From Mariniblastus sp. (lineage in GTDB: Bacteria; Planctomycetota; Planctomycetia; Pirellulales; Pirellulaceae): 64,000 bases of DNA. The notes below the pieces were generated by a model that ran no database searches, was not told the origin of the DNA, and was given only the letters and a program-made list of their open reading frames with translations. Made by a program: the position numbers and the translations under genes. Shown here one piece after another: positions 42,617 to 52,287 of this stretch. The stretch lies in assembly GCA_029251085.1 (NCBI GenBank), contig JAQXDZ010000146.1, forward strand, positions 1-64,000, in the 5' to 3' direction. The number at the start of each line of letters is the position of its first letter. Positions within the stretch are counted from its first letter, which is position 1.

Positions 42617-43405
42617 CTAGCGGAATAGTTGGGTCAAGTAGTCCATCGCTTGTCCCACTGCTTCGGTGGAGTTTTCGCCGCCATCTTTTTCGACGGTCAA
42701 GTATCCAGAATAGTTGTGTTCTTCAAGGGTTCCCAACAGAGTTGGCCAGTCGACACTCCCCTGCCCCAGTCCAACCTCGACGCTTCTTCCTAAAGAGAGG
42801 TCTTGCACGGCGTCGCGAGCGCGAAAGCTTCGGACGTGGGACCCAAGTAATTGCATTGCTTCTGTGGCGGAGAAGCCGTTGATAATGAAATCACCGGGAT
42901 CAAAATCTACGACCAGCGAGTGAATTGGTAAGGCTTCGATCAGGTTTTTCATGGTGGAACCGGGTTCTGATCCCGTTCGGGCAGCTAACCATGCTCCTGA
43001 TTTTTGACTGTAATTGCCAATGTCTGAAAGGGCTTGGACTAGGACATCAAATTCCGGGTGTTCGGCGTCTTCCGGGATGCGGCCAATCCGATTCACCACA
43101 AGATTACAACCTAATTCATACGCGAGGGTCATTGCCGATTTCGTCGCGTCAATACGCCGATCGAGATCGTCGGAAATTCCGAAACCTCGGCGAGTCGGGA
43201 AATGGATTGCAGAAACTTGTAGATTTAAATCGGCTAGTAATTTTTTTAAATGGCGAATTGCGGTTCGCGACATGTCTGCCGAACGGATCTCTGTCCGGCC
43301 GTTGATTTCGACCCCATCGGCTCCCAAATTAGCGGCAGTGAGCAACGCCTTTTTAAAGGGTAGACGAAGGCTTTCCAGGCGAATTGATTTTTTTAACTGT
43401 AACAT
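42617..43405 (-). CDS. sugar phosphate isomerase/epimerase
   Basis: 262 residues, xylose-isomerase-like TIM barrel. Strand ends carry GADGVEINGR (28-37; Glu), VSAIHFPTRRGF (near 64-75; His), LVVNRIGRIPED (near 101-112), VVDFDPGDFI (near 163-172; Asp) and the final LTVEKDGG (near 241-248; Glu), the usual metal and catalytic positions. No signal peptide was seen. Planctomycetes hold many paralogues; the substrate cannot be stated. Convergent with epmB. Confidence 0.87.
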   Translation of the reverse strand: MLQLKKSIRLESLRLPFKKALLTAANLGADGVEINGRTEIRSADMSRTAIRHLKKLLADLNLQVSAIHFPTRRGFGISDDLDRRIDATKSAMTLAYELGCNLVVNRIGRIPEDAEHPEFDVLVQALSDIGNYSQKSGAWLAARTGSEPGSTMKNLIEALPIHSLVVDFDPGDFIINGFSATEAMQLLGSHVRSFRARDAVQDLSLGRSVEVGLGQGSVDWPTLLGTLEEHNYSGYLTVEKDGGENSTEAVGQAMDYLTQLFR

Positions 43406-43537
43406 AGAGGATGGATGATCTAAGGATGGTACTCAAAAGGTTGAAACAGCGTCTGGGTTTGTTTTCACGCAATCGGATGCCTGCTATTCTACTGTTTGGC
43501 GAATTTAAAGACACAGCTCAAGAGCGAAAGATTTCAA

Positions 43538-44329
43538 GTGGCTTCGATTAATCATATTTGTCAGTTCATGGAAAAATTTGCTTCTACGCAGTTAGCCGAG
43601 GACTGGGATAATGTCGGGCTTCTCGTTGGCGATCGAGCGTTGCCGGCCGAGCGCGTTATGACTTGCTTAACGGTAACACCTGAAACTGTTGACGAGGCTG
43701 TCCAGCGTCGAGTTGATTTGATCGTGACCCACCACCCGATGCCATTTCGGCCAATGAAACGTTTGACTACCGATACGATCGCTGAGGGCCTGGTTTGGCA
43801 ACTTGCACGTGCCGGGATCTCCGTTTACAGCCCGCACACCGCTTTTGATTCAGCGGAGGACGGGATCAATCAGAGTCTTGGGAAACGGCTTGGTGTTGGA
43901 GAATTAGAGTCGCTAATTCCGCAAGAAGCTGGAACCCCGGAAATTGGGGCTGGGCGTTTGGGCCGGTTGCCTGAACCGCAAACGCTCGCTCAGTTTGTTA
44001 AAAGCATCAAATTGGACTTGTCGATCGAAACGGTTCGGGTGGTTGACGCAAGTGGCGGTTCCGTTGAGCGGGTGGCGATTGCCTGTGGCAGTGGTGGTTC
44101 CTTTCTTGGGAAAGCCAAAGCTCGAGGTTGCGATACGCTGGTGACTGGGGAAGCTACCTTTCACACATGCCTCGAAGCGCAGGCTAGAGGGGTGTCGTTG
44201 GTTTTACTGGGGCACTTCGCAAGCGAGCGTTTTGCCGTTGAAATATTGGCAGAATTACTCGGTACGGCATTCGAGTCGTTGGAGATTTGGGCCAGTACTA
44301 CTGAGCGAGATCCGTTGAGTCTGATGTAA
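43538..44329 (+). CDS. NIF3-like dinuclear metal centre protein
   Basis: About 263 residues from GTG 43538 (a TTG at 43496 would add 14, and ATG 43568 would shorten it by ten). The N-terminus FASTQLAEDWDNVGLLVGD, metal ligands in VTHHPMPF (two His) and YSPHTAFD, the Gly-rich ACGSGGSFL and the C-terminal TGEATFHTC and LLGHFASERFAVE (His and Glu) are all characteristic of NIF3/YbgI. These hexameric proteins have a two-metal site of uncertain role, and GTP cyclohydrolase-like activity has been proposed for some. The insertion domain of longer family members is lacking. Single gene. Confidence 0.92.
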   Translation: MASINHICQFMEKFASTQLAEDWDNVGLLVGDRALPAERVMTCLTVTPETVDEAVQRRVDLIVTHHPMPFRPMKRLTTDTIAEGLVWQLARAGISVYSPHTAFDSAEDGINQSLGKRLGVGELESLIPQEAGTPEIGAGRLGRLPEPQTLAQFVKSIKLDLSIETVRVVDASGGSVERVAIACGSGGSFLGKAKARGCDTLVTGEATFHTCLEAQARGVSLVLLGHFASERFAVEILAELLGTAFESLEIWASTTERDPLSLM

Positions 44330-44535
44330 GTATTTGTTGCATTGTCTTCCCTGCTTGCCGTCGAGTCGGATTTGTTCGGTCATTAAGTACTGTCTAGCTA
44401 TCGTGATCGAGCTAATCGGAAAATAAACTAGTAAAAATCCACGGATTCGAGTGGGAATTACGAATTGCGTTGACCGTTTTTGCGGTACGCCTAGAATACG
44501 ATTCCCGAATAAAAATCTTGAGGAAACGGACGGAA

Positions 44536-45306
44536 ATGGAACTTACGGATAACGAGCGAACTTTGCGGCATTGTAAGTTCCTGACGGCCTTGCCTGTCTA
44601 TAACGAAGCGTCGACTGTCGAAAGCGTTTTGGATGAGGTTTCGCGGTACTGCGATCAGATATTGGTCATCGATGATGGGTCCTCCGACGGAACTGCCAAA
44701 ATTTTATCAGCACGCGACGACGTTGTGGTGCTGACCCACTCAGAAAATCAGGGCTATGGTGCTGCACTGCAGACTGCGTTTCGATATGCTGCCGATCACG
44801 AATACGATATTCTGGTGACGATTGACTGTGATGGACAGCATGAACCGCAACGAATTCTCAAATTCGTAGAAACGTGTGTCGAAACGGGGGCAGATATCGT
44901 TTCAGGAAGCCGTTATCTCCGCTCTTTCGATGAGGATTCTCCACCGCCTGAACAACGAAGGCTGATAAATCATCAGGTATCTAAAATTTTAAACCAGAGG
45001 ATGGGGTTTGAGATTACCGATGCGTTTTGCGGTTTCAAGGCGTATCGTGTTGAAGCGCTTCGGGAAATTCAACTTTCAGAGAATGGTTATGCAATGCCCT
45101 TGGAACTATGGGTGCAAGCTGCCTGCCACGAGTTGTCGGTCGTCGAGGTTGCAGTTCCAAGAATCTACCTCGATGAGAATCGTTCGTTTGGTGATTCGCT
45201 CGATGATCCAGCCACGCGTTTAAATTACTACTACGACGTCATGAATAGGGCATTCGCATCTTTGCCTCATGACTGTGAACGACTGAGGAGCATGCGGGTT
45301 GGATAA
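44536..45306 (+). CDS. glycosyltransferase family 2 (DPM1-like)
   Basis: 256 residues from ATG 44536, preceded by GAGGAAACGGACGG. GT-A fold: LPVYNEASTVESVL (19-32), the nucleotide/metal motif VIDDGSSDGT (44-53), NQGYGAALQTAF (71-82) and TIDCDGQHEP (95-104) are those of polyprenyl-phosphate sugar synthases and related family 2 enzymes. There is no C-terminal membrane segment. DAFCGFKAYR (near 165-174) corresponds to the acceptor region. Its end overlaps the next gene by eight bases, so the two are likely translated together. The frame is open upstream to 44470 without a ribosome binding site. Confidence 0.9.
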   Translation: MELTDNERTLRHCKFLTALPVYNEASTVESVLDEVSRYCDQILVIDDGSSDGTAKILSARDDVVVLTHSENQGYGAALQTAFRYAADHEYDILVTIDCDGQHEPQRILKFVETCVETGADIVSGSRYLRSFDEDSPPPEQRRLINHQVSKILNQRMGFEITDAFCGFKAYRVEALREIQLSENGYAMPLELWVQAACHELSVVEVAVPRIYLDENRSFGDSLDDPATRLNYYYDVMNRAFASLPHDCERLRSMRVG

Positions 45307-46957
45307 GGGGATTGGAGTGAATCCGTTGATTCCGGGTAAAAGATCTGAAGAACTGAGAGATCTCGAAAGGGTTGTTTACCAAAAATTAAGGGCCCCTTTT
45401 TTGAGTGGCGAGACCCTGCAGATTCCTCCCCTTTCAAGCGTAGGGAAATTGTGGGGAGTCAACCTCCGGCGGATTGAGGGTAGTTGTTCACCTCGATTTG
45501 ATCGGCCATTAAAGGAACTTCAAACGCTGGGGCGGGCTGAATTAACGGAAAAAGCGATCGCGTACAGCGGGGCCTACCTTGACGATCTGCCATCGGTAGA
45601 AAGCCAAAACATTATCATGTCGGGGCATCAACCCGATCTATTCCATCCGGGCGTTTGGTACAAAAATTTTGTTCTGGCCGAATTAGGTGCGAAGCAAAAC
45701 GCGTTCGCGGTGAACCTTGTGGTCGACAACGACATTTGCCCCAACCCCGTCGTAAGCTTTCCCAACATTTCTGATAACTTGGATGACTGGAAAGAGACTC
45801 GGCTTGAGTGCGTTGCGATGGATTCCGCCGCAGCGAAGGTTCCTTACGAATCCCGCTCGGTAGTCAATTGGAAGCTGTTTGAAAGCTTTGGTAGACGTTT
45901 AAATCAACGGTTTCGCAGAGGAGGATCGCCTTGTGTCGTCGAACACTTGTGGAAGCACGTCAATGTGGCGGCATCGCGACTTGATAATCGATCGATAGGT
46001 TTGGGGCATTTGGTTGCCGCGGGGCGTCATCGTTTAGAGAGTGAATTCGGCTTGCGGACGTTTGAATTGCCGATCAGCCAATTAGCGGAGACCGCTGCTT
46101 TTGCCTGCTTCTTAAAGTCGATTCTTTTGGCGGCTGATGAATTCAGGCTGGTTTATAATTCAGTCCTCGATGAATACCGGAATGTTCATAGAATTCGAAG
46201 TGATTCTCACCCGGTTCCTAAGTTAGCAACACGTGATGGCTGGGTGGAGATTCCCTTCTGGATGTGGAGTGAATCCGAATGTCGGCGTCAGCCATTACAC
46301 GTTCGGTTGCGAGATGACCAGGTTCTGCTGTCCAATTTGTTAGATTGGGAATTCACTTGTTCGTTAACGAAGGTCGATGAGTTAATAAGTAAATTGAAAG
46401 AAGAAGGGATTTTGATTAGACCAAGAGCATTGACGACAACGCTCTTCTCCCGTCTGATTTTAAGTGATCTTTTTCTCCACGGAATTGGCGGAGCTAAATA
46501 CGACCAACTGACCAATTTACTTGCTCAGCGATTTTTTGAAGTCAAATTGCCAGACTTTCAGACGGTAACCGCCACCTTAAAACTCCCTAATTCGTTTGAT
46601 TTAGTCAGTCGGACTGAATTGACGGAGTTGGATCGGGAGCTTCGTGAGGTGAGATTCCATCCCGAGCGGTTTATTCCCGAGCCATCGGAGTCGATTGCGA
46701 ATTTAATTACCCAAAAGCAAACATGGGCCTTTGGTGAATCGGCTTCGCCAAGGTCGCGGGAACGCCATGTTGCCATTGAAAAGTTGAACCGGCAACTGAT
46801 GGTTCATGCATCGCCGGGGATGGATTTGCTTGAAGAACGCCTCGCCATTAGCCGAGAGAGGATGCGGGCGAGCGAAATCCTCTCATCTCGGGAATTCAGC
46901 TTTTGCTTGTTTGATTTGTCTGTAATTGACAAATTGAAAGATCTCGCCGCCGTTTAG
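45299..46957 (+). CDS. hypothetical protein with BshC-like features
   Basis: 552 residues, soluble, with no signal peptide. I cannot name it with confidence. Several features resemble BshC, the last enzyme of bacillithiol synthesis: the total length (BshC is about 540), a GHQPDLFHPGVWYKNF segment (109-124) where BshC has Gly-Gln-Gln and Gly-Pro-x-Tyr ... Lys, a following strand ending VVDNDICPNP, an Arg-Pro near 376 followed by GIGGAKYD (near 397-404) where BshC has Gly-Pro-Gly-Glu ... Tyr, and a charged, probably coiled-coil end. Overlaps the glycosyltransferase gene by eight bases (ATG 45299 or TTG near 45301), so it may act on a glycosyl product. This is inference. Confidence 0.7.
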   Translation: MDKGIGVNPLIPGKRSEELRDLERVVYQKLRAPFLSGETLQIPPLSSVGKLWGVNLRRIEGSCSPRFDRPLKELQTLGRAELTEKAIAYSGAYLDDLPSVESQNIIMSGHQPDLFHPGVWYKNFVLAELGAKQNAFAVNLVVDNDICPNPVVSFPNISDNLDDWKETRLECVAMDSAAAKVPYESRSVVNWKLFESFGRRLNQRFRRGGSPCVVEHLWKHVNVAASRLDNRSIGLGHLVAAGRHRLESEFGLRTFELPISQLAETAAFACFLKSILLAADEFRLVYNSVLDEYRNVHRIRSDSHPVPKLATRDGWVEIPFWMWSESECRRQPLHVRLRDDQVLLSNLLDWEFTCSLTKVDELISKLKEEGILIRPRALTTTLFSRLILSDLFLHGIGGAKYDQLTNLLAQRFFEVKLPDFQTVTATLKLPNSFDLVSRTELTELDRELREVRFHPERFIPEPSESIANLITQKQTWAFGESASPRSRERHVAIEKLNRQLMVHASPGMDLLEERLAISRERMRASEILSSREFSFCLFDLSVIDKLKDLAAV

Positions 46958-46983
46958 ATCGAAAATCCAGGCAGTGGTTTTCT

Positions 46984-47937
46984 TTACCTCAGCGCATTGG
47001 CCAGAGGCTTGCCGTTGGTGGTCAAGATCTGAAAGTGGTGGAAGCTTGAAGGTAGTGCGCTGAACCGCCACACTACTTTTTTGTCGGGTGTGACTTCGGT
47101 TAATTTAACCTGGTCTCCCTTGGCGTAATAACTTGTAATCACGGTGTTTCCGTTGGGCAATCGTTGAACACCGCAGGCATCTGAAATTAGCTTTTCGCCG
47201 ATATCAGTATTGTCGACACTCCACACAATTTTACCGTCTGAGTTCACTTCAATGACCCGGTTGCCATTGGTGCAGCCAATCACTGTGTTGCCATTTTTGA
47301 GGCGAATGGCAGTAAAGGGCCAGTCACGTTTGTCTCTCCCGCGGTCATCCGTCTTGAATTCACGCACGACCTTTCCAGTAAGCGGTTCGTACTCTTTGAC
47401 TGCAAAATCTAGTAAGTGCGGGGCAATGTAGTTTCCGTTAGGCAGCATCCGCAACATGCGTGTTTGCATGTGGGCATTGGCCTTTTGGCAATCGAGCGGT
47501 GTCGAGTTCAGTAATTCTCCTGCTTGGTTGATTACGATGGCTCGTGGTTCGGTTCCAAGTTCAGTCACGAGATAGCGGTCGTCCCCGAGCGGTTGAACCG
47601 TGCTGATTTCCTTTTGTTGTCCTTGATATTCCCAGACGATTTTCTTGGTTTGTCGATTGATCTCGGCGACACCCCCTTTAGGGAATTTTTGACAGGGGTA
47701 AATTGCGGCGATGATGTTGCCAGAGTCGAGCAACCAGCCGTCACTTGCTGGAAGCTGCATTTTCCATTCTACGGTTCCTGCTTCATTGACAATCACGATC
47801 CCAGTGGCTTTCCCAAACCCGATAAAAGAATGTCGGGTTTCCTCGAAAGTTCCAGTGGAGCTGGCAAGTGCGGTGACTGCCGTCGCGAAAATCATAGATA
47901 ACAAAAAAAGTTGCACAGTCAGAAACTTCATGGACAT
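46984..47937 (-). CDS. secreted PQQ-like beta-propeller protein
   Basis: 317 residues with a signal peptide (MSMKFLTVQLF..., hydrophobic to about residue 24, ALASS). The mature protein consists of repeated blades with the pattern G-x-I/V-V-W-x-x (for example TVEWKMQL, KIVWEYQG, KIVWSVDN and KVVWRFSA) and LPNGNTVI/LPNGNYIA turns, giving about six blades. This is the PQQ-like/beta-propeller fold without recognisable PQQ-binding residues. Such proteins in planctomycetes are often of unknown function. Convergent with the preceding gene. Confidence 0.85.
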   Translation of the reverse strand: MSMKFLTVQLFLLSMIFATAVTALASSTGTFEETRHSFIGFGKATGIVIVNEAGTVEWKMQLPASDGWLLDSGNIIAAIYPCQKFPKGGVAEINRQTKKIVWEYQGQQKEISTVQPLGDDRYLVTELGTEPRAIVINQAGELLNSTPLDCQKANAHMQTRMLRMLPNGNYIAPHLLDFAVKEYEPLTGKVVREFKTDDRGRDKRDWPFTAIRLKNGNTVIGCTNGNRVIEVNSDGKIVWSVDNTDIGEKLISDACGVQRLPNGNTVITSYYAKGDQVKLTEVTPDKKVVWRFSALPSSFHHFQILTTNGKPLANALR

Positions 47938-48028
47938 GTTTATCTCGATTCAATTAACGATAGATTCGCAGAAATGTAGATGACTCAAATTTATCAAGAG
48001 CTCGCGGGACTCTGGGTGTCAGATTCCG

Positions 48029-48844
48029 TTAGGAGTTTGGGGGACTCGGCTGATAGGCTGAAATCTGATTTCCAAGCCACTCGACAGATTCAATATATTC
48101 TTCGAATTGGTGTTCGGGTACAGGGGAGCCATGGTCTGCTCCAATTAACACTGTTTTTTTCAATTCGCCGGCATAGGAGTTGGCAATTAAATCTTGAAAT
48201 CGAGGGGGAACCAAGCTGTCGCGTTCGGATTGGACTAGCAGGGCTGGACAGTAGCTTTGTTGAGCATTTTCTCTTGGATTAAGACAATCAGGGATTTGGT
48301 TGGCAATGAGTCGAGCCATTCCGAAGTTCCACCAGTTATATCTCAAACGTTGCGAAATCAGCTCGACGAGTGGTGGTGGATTTCGCATGTAAATTCCAAA
48401 GGCACGTCGGCGCGACGAAAGGTAGAGTGCGGAGAGGCAACCAAGGCTATTGCCGTAGAGCACAATTCGATGATCCGGAAATAATCGTGTCGCTGATGAC
48501 CAAACTGCATCGCAGGTTTCTATGAAGTTCTGAAGGGATGGAGGCCCGTCACTTTGGCCGTAGCCGCGATGGTTGATGGTCCAGGAAACGCATTTTAGAT
48601 TTCCCCAAAACTCCGACGGATGGGAACTGCTGCGCTCGGCTCGCCCTCCGGTTCCGGGGAATTTGAGAAGCAACGTATTGGTTGCGACATGCGGATCGTT
48701 GTCGGGGAATGCAGCCCAGATGTCAACATTACCCGAGGGTGTCTGAATCACCCGACGGGTTAAATCTCCCGCATCGACCGGATTGGTCGACGCCTGGAGA
48801 ATTAAACGGTCGGCTATTTTCTGCCGTAAATTCATCAACACCAA
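48029..48844 (-). CDS. alpha/beta hydrolase
   Basis: 271 residues. The FPGTGG (62-67) is the oxyanion region, GNSLG (near 129-133) the nucleophile elbow with Ser131, SERDSLVP (near 209-216) the acid, and ADHGSP (near 238-243) the catalytic His. No clear signal peptide, so probably cytoplasmic. NHRGYGQSDGP is the strand-loop typical of monoglyceride lipase-like and BEM46-like hydrolases. The substrate is unknown. Start at ATG 48844 or ATG 48835. Confidence 0.85.
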   Translation of the reverse strand: MVLMNLRQKIADRLILQASTNPVDAGDLTRRVIQTPSGNVDIWAAFPDNDPHVATNTLLLKFPGTGGRAERSSSHPSEFWGNLKCVSWTINHRGYGQSDGPPSLQNFIETCDAVWSSATRLFPDHRIVLYGNSLGCLSALYLSSRRRAFGIYMRNPPPLVELISQRLRYNWWNFGMARLIANQIPDCLNPRENAQQSYCPALLVQSERDSLVPPRFQDLIANSYAGELKKTVLIGADHGSPVPEHQFEEYIESVEWLGNQISAYQPSPPNS

Positions 48845-48907
48845 TCACTGGTTTTGCGGACGGATTTACACGCATCTAATCGGATTCGATTCAGATGCAG
48901 TTTCGAA

Positions 48908-50983
48908 TTAGTGGACTCGTTGTCCCGGTTTGGAGCCTTCGTCGGGAGTTAAGAGGAATACCTCTTCTCCGCCGGGGCCCGAGGCGCAGACCATTCCCTC
49001 ACTTAGTCCAAACTTCATTTGACGCGGTTTCAGGTTGGCAACCATCACGACCAGGCGGCCGACCAGTTGGTCTGGTTCGTAGGCTGCTTTGATTCCGGCA
49101 AAAACCTGTTTGCGGTGATCCCCTCCGAGGCTCAGGGTCAGCTTCAAAAGTTTTCGCGCCCCTTCAACGTGCTCAGCATTGACGATTCTGGCAACGCGAA
49201 GATCAACCTTCATGAAATCTTCAATCGTACATTCATCAGTCATTGGTTCGTCGATCATCGGTTGTTCGCTGTCCACGAATTGTTCCGAATTGTTATCGGT
49301 CAGTGCGGACTCTTGTTCCGCTTCGATTTTACTTGCTTCTTCCATTGCTCTTACGTCTTTCTCTTCGATTCGTTTCATCATGTGTTTAAATTTAGCGACT
49401 GAACTGCCAGTCAACGGTGTTTGAGATTGGTCCCAGCGGAGGAGAGGATCGTTTAATAGTTCGCCTGTTTTTTCCGCAAGATCCGGGAGGACGGGTGAGA
49501 GGTAAATCACTAACTGGCGGAATAAATTGAGAGCGATGGTGCAAACGTCCTGCAGTTCCTGAGCCTTGGCAGGGTCTTTTCGAAGGTTCCAAGGCTCGGC
49601 GTTTTCGACAAAAGGGTTTGCCTTGTCGGCGAGTTCAAGGATTAAGCGCATGGCTTTGTTGTAATCGCAATTCTCGTATGCAGTTGCAATTTCATCCCCC
49701 GCACTCGCTGCTGATTCAAATAAGCCGCCGTCGTCAGGGTAGCTGGTTGACAACCCTGTGTCTTTGACAAATTTTGCACTTCTCGAGGCAAGATTGACGA
49801 CCTTACCGACGAGATCGGAATTGACCTTGGAAATGAATTCATCGAAGTTCAAGTCGATGTCGTCAAGCCGCGAACCTAATTTGGAAGCGTAATAATATCT
49901 CAGGGCTGCGGGTGGAAGGTGATCGAGATAAGTGTTCGCTTTAAAAGCGGTACCTACGCTCTTTGACATTTTTTCACCATTCACCGTCAGGAATCCGTGG
50001 ATGTGAACTTTTGTGGGCAGGCTGTATCCAGCCGATTTCAGCATCCCTGGCCAGAACAGAGTGTGGAAGTAAGTAATGTCCTTGCCGATAAAATGGTGGA
50101 TTTCAGCAGCGTCGTTTTTCCACCAGTTATCAAGCGTGTCGCCATTGCGTTCGCACCACTGTTGGGTTGAGGCAATGTAGCCAATCGGAGCATCAAACCA
50201 GACGTACCAGTAATTACCTGGACAGTCCGGGATTTCAAAACCGAAATACGGTGCAGGGCGTGAAATGTCCCAATCGCGTAACGGCTTGGCTCCCTCGGCA
50301 CTTTGGGGGTCACCGAGGAAGTGCCCTCTGAGATAGTTTGCAACTTCGGGTTGAAGGTGGTTCCCGGTTTGCGTCCAGTCTTCAAGGAATTCGTGGAGCT
50401 GCTCAAGCTCGATAAAGAGATGTTTTGCGGTTCGGATCTCCGGAGTGCTTCCGGAAAGTGTGCTCACCGGATTGATTAATTCGGCGGGTGAATAGGTGGT
50501 GCCGCATTTACTGCAGTTGTCGCCAGGCTGGTCTTCGGCGTTGCATTCCGGACAGGTTCCACGCACGAAGCGATCGGCTAAAAAAGTGCCTTGTTCGATG
50601 TCGAATAATTGATCGACATCTTTTTCTTTTACGAGTCCGGCGTCTCGAATCGATTGCCAGACTTCACCACAAAGCTGTTTGTTTTCGTCACTATGCGTAC
50701 TGCCATAGTTGTCATACTGGATTTGAAAACCGGCGAAATCACGCTGGTGCTCTGCGTTCGCTTCGGCGATTACCTCTTCCTCACTCCGCCCCTCTTTGCG
50801 GGCACGGATCATGATTGCCGTGCCATGTGTATCATCGGCCCACATAAAGATGCAATTGTGGCCCCTAAGTTTTTGAAAGCGCACCCAGATGTCGGTTTGG
50901 ATATACTCGACGAGATGACCGAGGTGGATGGGGCCGTTTGCATAAGGCAAAGCCGCCGTGACGAGAATCTTTCGTTGGTTCAT
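48908..50983 (-). CDS. metG: methionine-tRNA ligase with C-terminal tRNA-binding domain
   Basis: 691 residues, a class I aminoacyl-tRNA synthetase. The HIGH-type motif is HLGH (20-23) in [18 protein letters not shown], the KMSKS loop is at 338-342, and one zinc knuckle is formed by Cys144, Cys147, Cys157 and Cys160 (CPEC ... CSKC). The anticodon-binding helices follow, then a charged linker (about 550-580) and a tRNA_bind (EMAP II/Trbp111-like) domain from about 582 to the end ([20 protein letters not shown]). The domain makes it the dimer-forming type. ATG 50983 (MNQRKILVT) with GGAG-like sequence (ACGGAACTCC on the complement). Divergent from the gene at 51135. Confidence 0.96.
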   Translation of the reverse strand: MNQRKILVTAALPYANGPIHLGHLVEYIQTDIWVRFQKLRGHNCIFMWADDTHGTAIMIRARKEGRSEEEVIAEANAEHQRDFAGFQIQYDNYGSTHSDENKQLCGEVWQSIRDAGLVKEKDVDQLFDIEQGTFLADRFVRGTCPECNAEDQPGDNCSKCGTTYSPAELINPVSTLSGSTPEIRTAKHLFIELEQLHEFLEDWTQTGNHLQPEVANYLRGHFLGDPQSAEGAKPLRDWDISRPAPYFGFEIPDCPGNYWYVWFDAPIGYIASTQQWCERNGDTLDNWWKNDAAEIHHFIGKDITYFHTLFWPGMLKSAGYSLPTKVHIHGFLTVNGEKMSKSVGTAFKANTYLDHLPPAALRYYYASKLGSRLDDIDLNFDEFISKVNSDLVGKVVNLASRSAKFVKDTGLSTSYPDDGGLFESAASAGDEIATAYENCDYNKAMRLILELADKANPFVENAEPWNLRKDPAKAQELQDVCTIALNLFRQLVIYLSPVLPDLAEKTGELLNDPLLRWDQSQTPLTGSSVAKFKHMMKRIEEKDVRAMEEASKIEAEQESALTDNNSEQFVDSEQPMIDEPMTDECTIEDFMKVDLRVARIVNAEHVEGARKLLKLTLSLGGDHRKQVFAGIKAAYEPDQLVGRLVVMVANLKPRQMKFGLSEGMVCASGPGGEEVFLLTPDEGSKPGQRVH

Positions 50984-51134
50984 AATGGAGTTCCGTAGGT
51001 AGCATTCGCCGATGGTGCGTTTGCTCAGAAAGTTGAGGAAGTACCGATTTTAGCTCATTCTCCTGTATCACAAAGGGGAGATGGGCATTAACCGTCTGGG
51101 AATAGTTGTCTATCTCCAGCAGATTAGGAATAGC

Positions 51135-52268
51135 ATGTATTGGAAGCCCGAAGTTTACAAAATCGAAAATGCTGGATCGGTGTTTTCACCCGGACTTTTG
51201 ATTTTTAGCGATTTGGTTAAGCAAAATCTTGTTGAGATGATTCGAATCGCGGGGGGGCCTGAGCGTCTTCGACCGCATTGCAAGACGCATAAGACACAGG
51301 AAGTCGTCAAAATTGCGTTGGAACTGGGAGTGACGCGCCATAAATGCGCCACGATTGCGGAAGCTGAAATGCTCGCTGATGCGGGAGTGAAGGACATCCT
51401 GGTTGCTTATCAGATGGTTGGACCAAACCTTCAACGCACCTTACGACTCGCGCAAAAGTATCCTGATGTCGAATTTTCGACGCTCGTAGATCATCCGCGA
51501 GCGGTGACTCAGTTATCTCGCGTTATTCAGGAGTCTGGCGATTCAGGCGTTTCGATAAAACTGCTGGTGGATTTGAATTCTGGAATGAACCGAACGGGGA
51601 TTTCAATCGGTCCCCAGGCGATCGAGTTGTACGAGATGATTTACAGTTCGGATGTGCTCAATATCGGTGGATTGCATTGGTACGACGGACAGCACCGACA
51701 AGGCGATTTGATTGAGCGCACGGGCGCGGTTAACGCGGGGTGGGATCAACTGATTAGGTTTCGTGATCAGTTGTTGTTAAGCGGTTTGCCGGTTCCGTGC
51801 ATTGTCGCTGCCGGAACAGGTTCATTTCCAGTTTTGGCAGATCACGGAGAACCCAATTTAGAATTAAGTCCCGGAACCACCGTTTACCATGATGATGATA
51901 TGGCGACACGTTTTCCGGAGATGAAATTTCAACCGGCACTGGCAATTTTAACGCGTGTCATCAGTTGCAACCGCGTAAATGAACTGACCCTCGATGTTGG
52001 CCACAAAGCCTGTGCTGCAGATCAACCAGCTGGTCAGCGTTTGGCATTTCCGGAGCTGAGTTCAGTAACTGAATTGATGCACTCCGAGGAGCACCTGGTC
52101 ATCCAGACACCAGATGCAGATCAATTTAAACTTGGGGACCATTTAATTGCGATTCCGCGGCATGCTTGCCCGACATCGGCTGTGTATCAATTTGCCAGCG
52201 AGATTGTCGATGGAAAAGTTGCAGGTCGATGGGAAATTGTCGGGCGAGATCGAGTCCTGACGATTTAA
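51135..52268 (+). CDS. D-threonine aldolase / D-serine dehydratase family PLP enzyme
   Basis: 377 residues from ATG 51135 (MYWKPEVYKI), which has AGGA five bases upstream; an ATG at 51081 would add 18 residues but its GGGGAG is directly adjacent to it. Fold type III (alanine racemase-like) barrel. RPHCKTHK (46-53) holds the PLP lysine, and GLHWYDGQ and AAGTGSFPV are phosphate-binding turns. Near the C-terminus IPRHACPTS has a His-x-Cys pair, as in the zinc site of eukaryotic D-serine dehydratases, whereas D-threonine aldolases commonly use His-x-Asp. It may therefore be a zinc-dependent dehydratase on a D-hydroxy amino acid. The reaction is not proven. Divergent from metG. Confidence 0.86.
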   Translation: MYWKPEVYKIENAGSVFSPGLLIFSDLVKQNLVEMIRIAGGPERLRPHCKTHKTQEVVKIALELGVTRHKCATIAEAEMLADAGVKDILVAYQMVGPNLQRTLRLAQKYPDVEFSTLVDHPRAVTQLSRVIQESGDSGVSIKLLVDLNSGMNRTGISIGPQAIELYEMIYSSDVLNIGGLHWYDGQHRQGDLIERTGAVNAGWDQLIRFRDQLLLSGLPVPCIVAAGTGSFPVLADHGEPNLELSPGTTVYHDDDMATRFPEMKFQPALAILTRVISCNRVNELTLDVGHKACAADQPAGQRLAFPELSSVTELMHSEEHLVIQTPDADQFKLGDHLIAIPRHACPTSAVYQFASEIVDGKVAGRWEIVGRDRVLTI

Positions 52269-52287
52269 CCCCTTCGTCCCGATTTAC

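Noticed and set aside
42412-42882. Plus-strand frame of 156 codons overlapping the end of epmB and the next gene
   Set aside because: It overlaps epmB in another frame and the sugar isomerase gene on the other strand; there is no family match.
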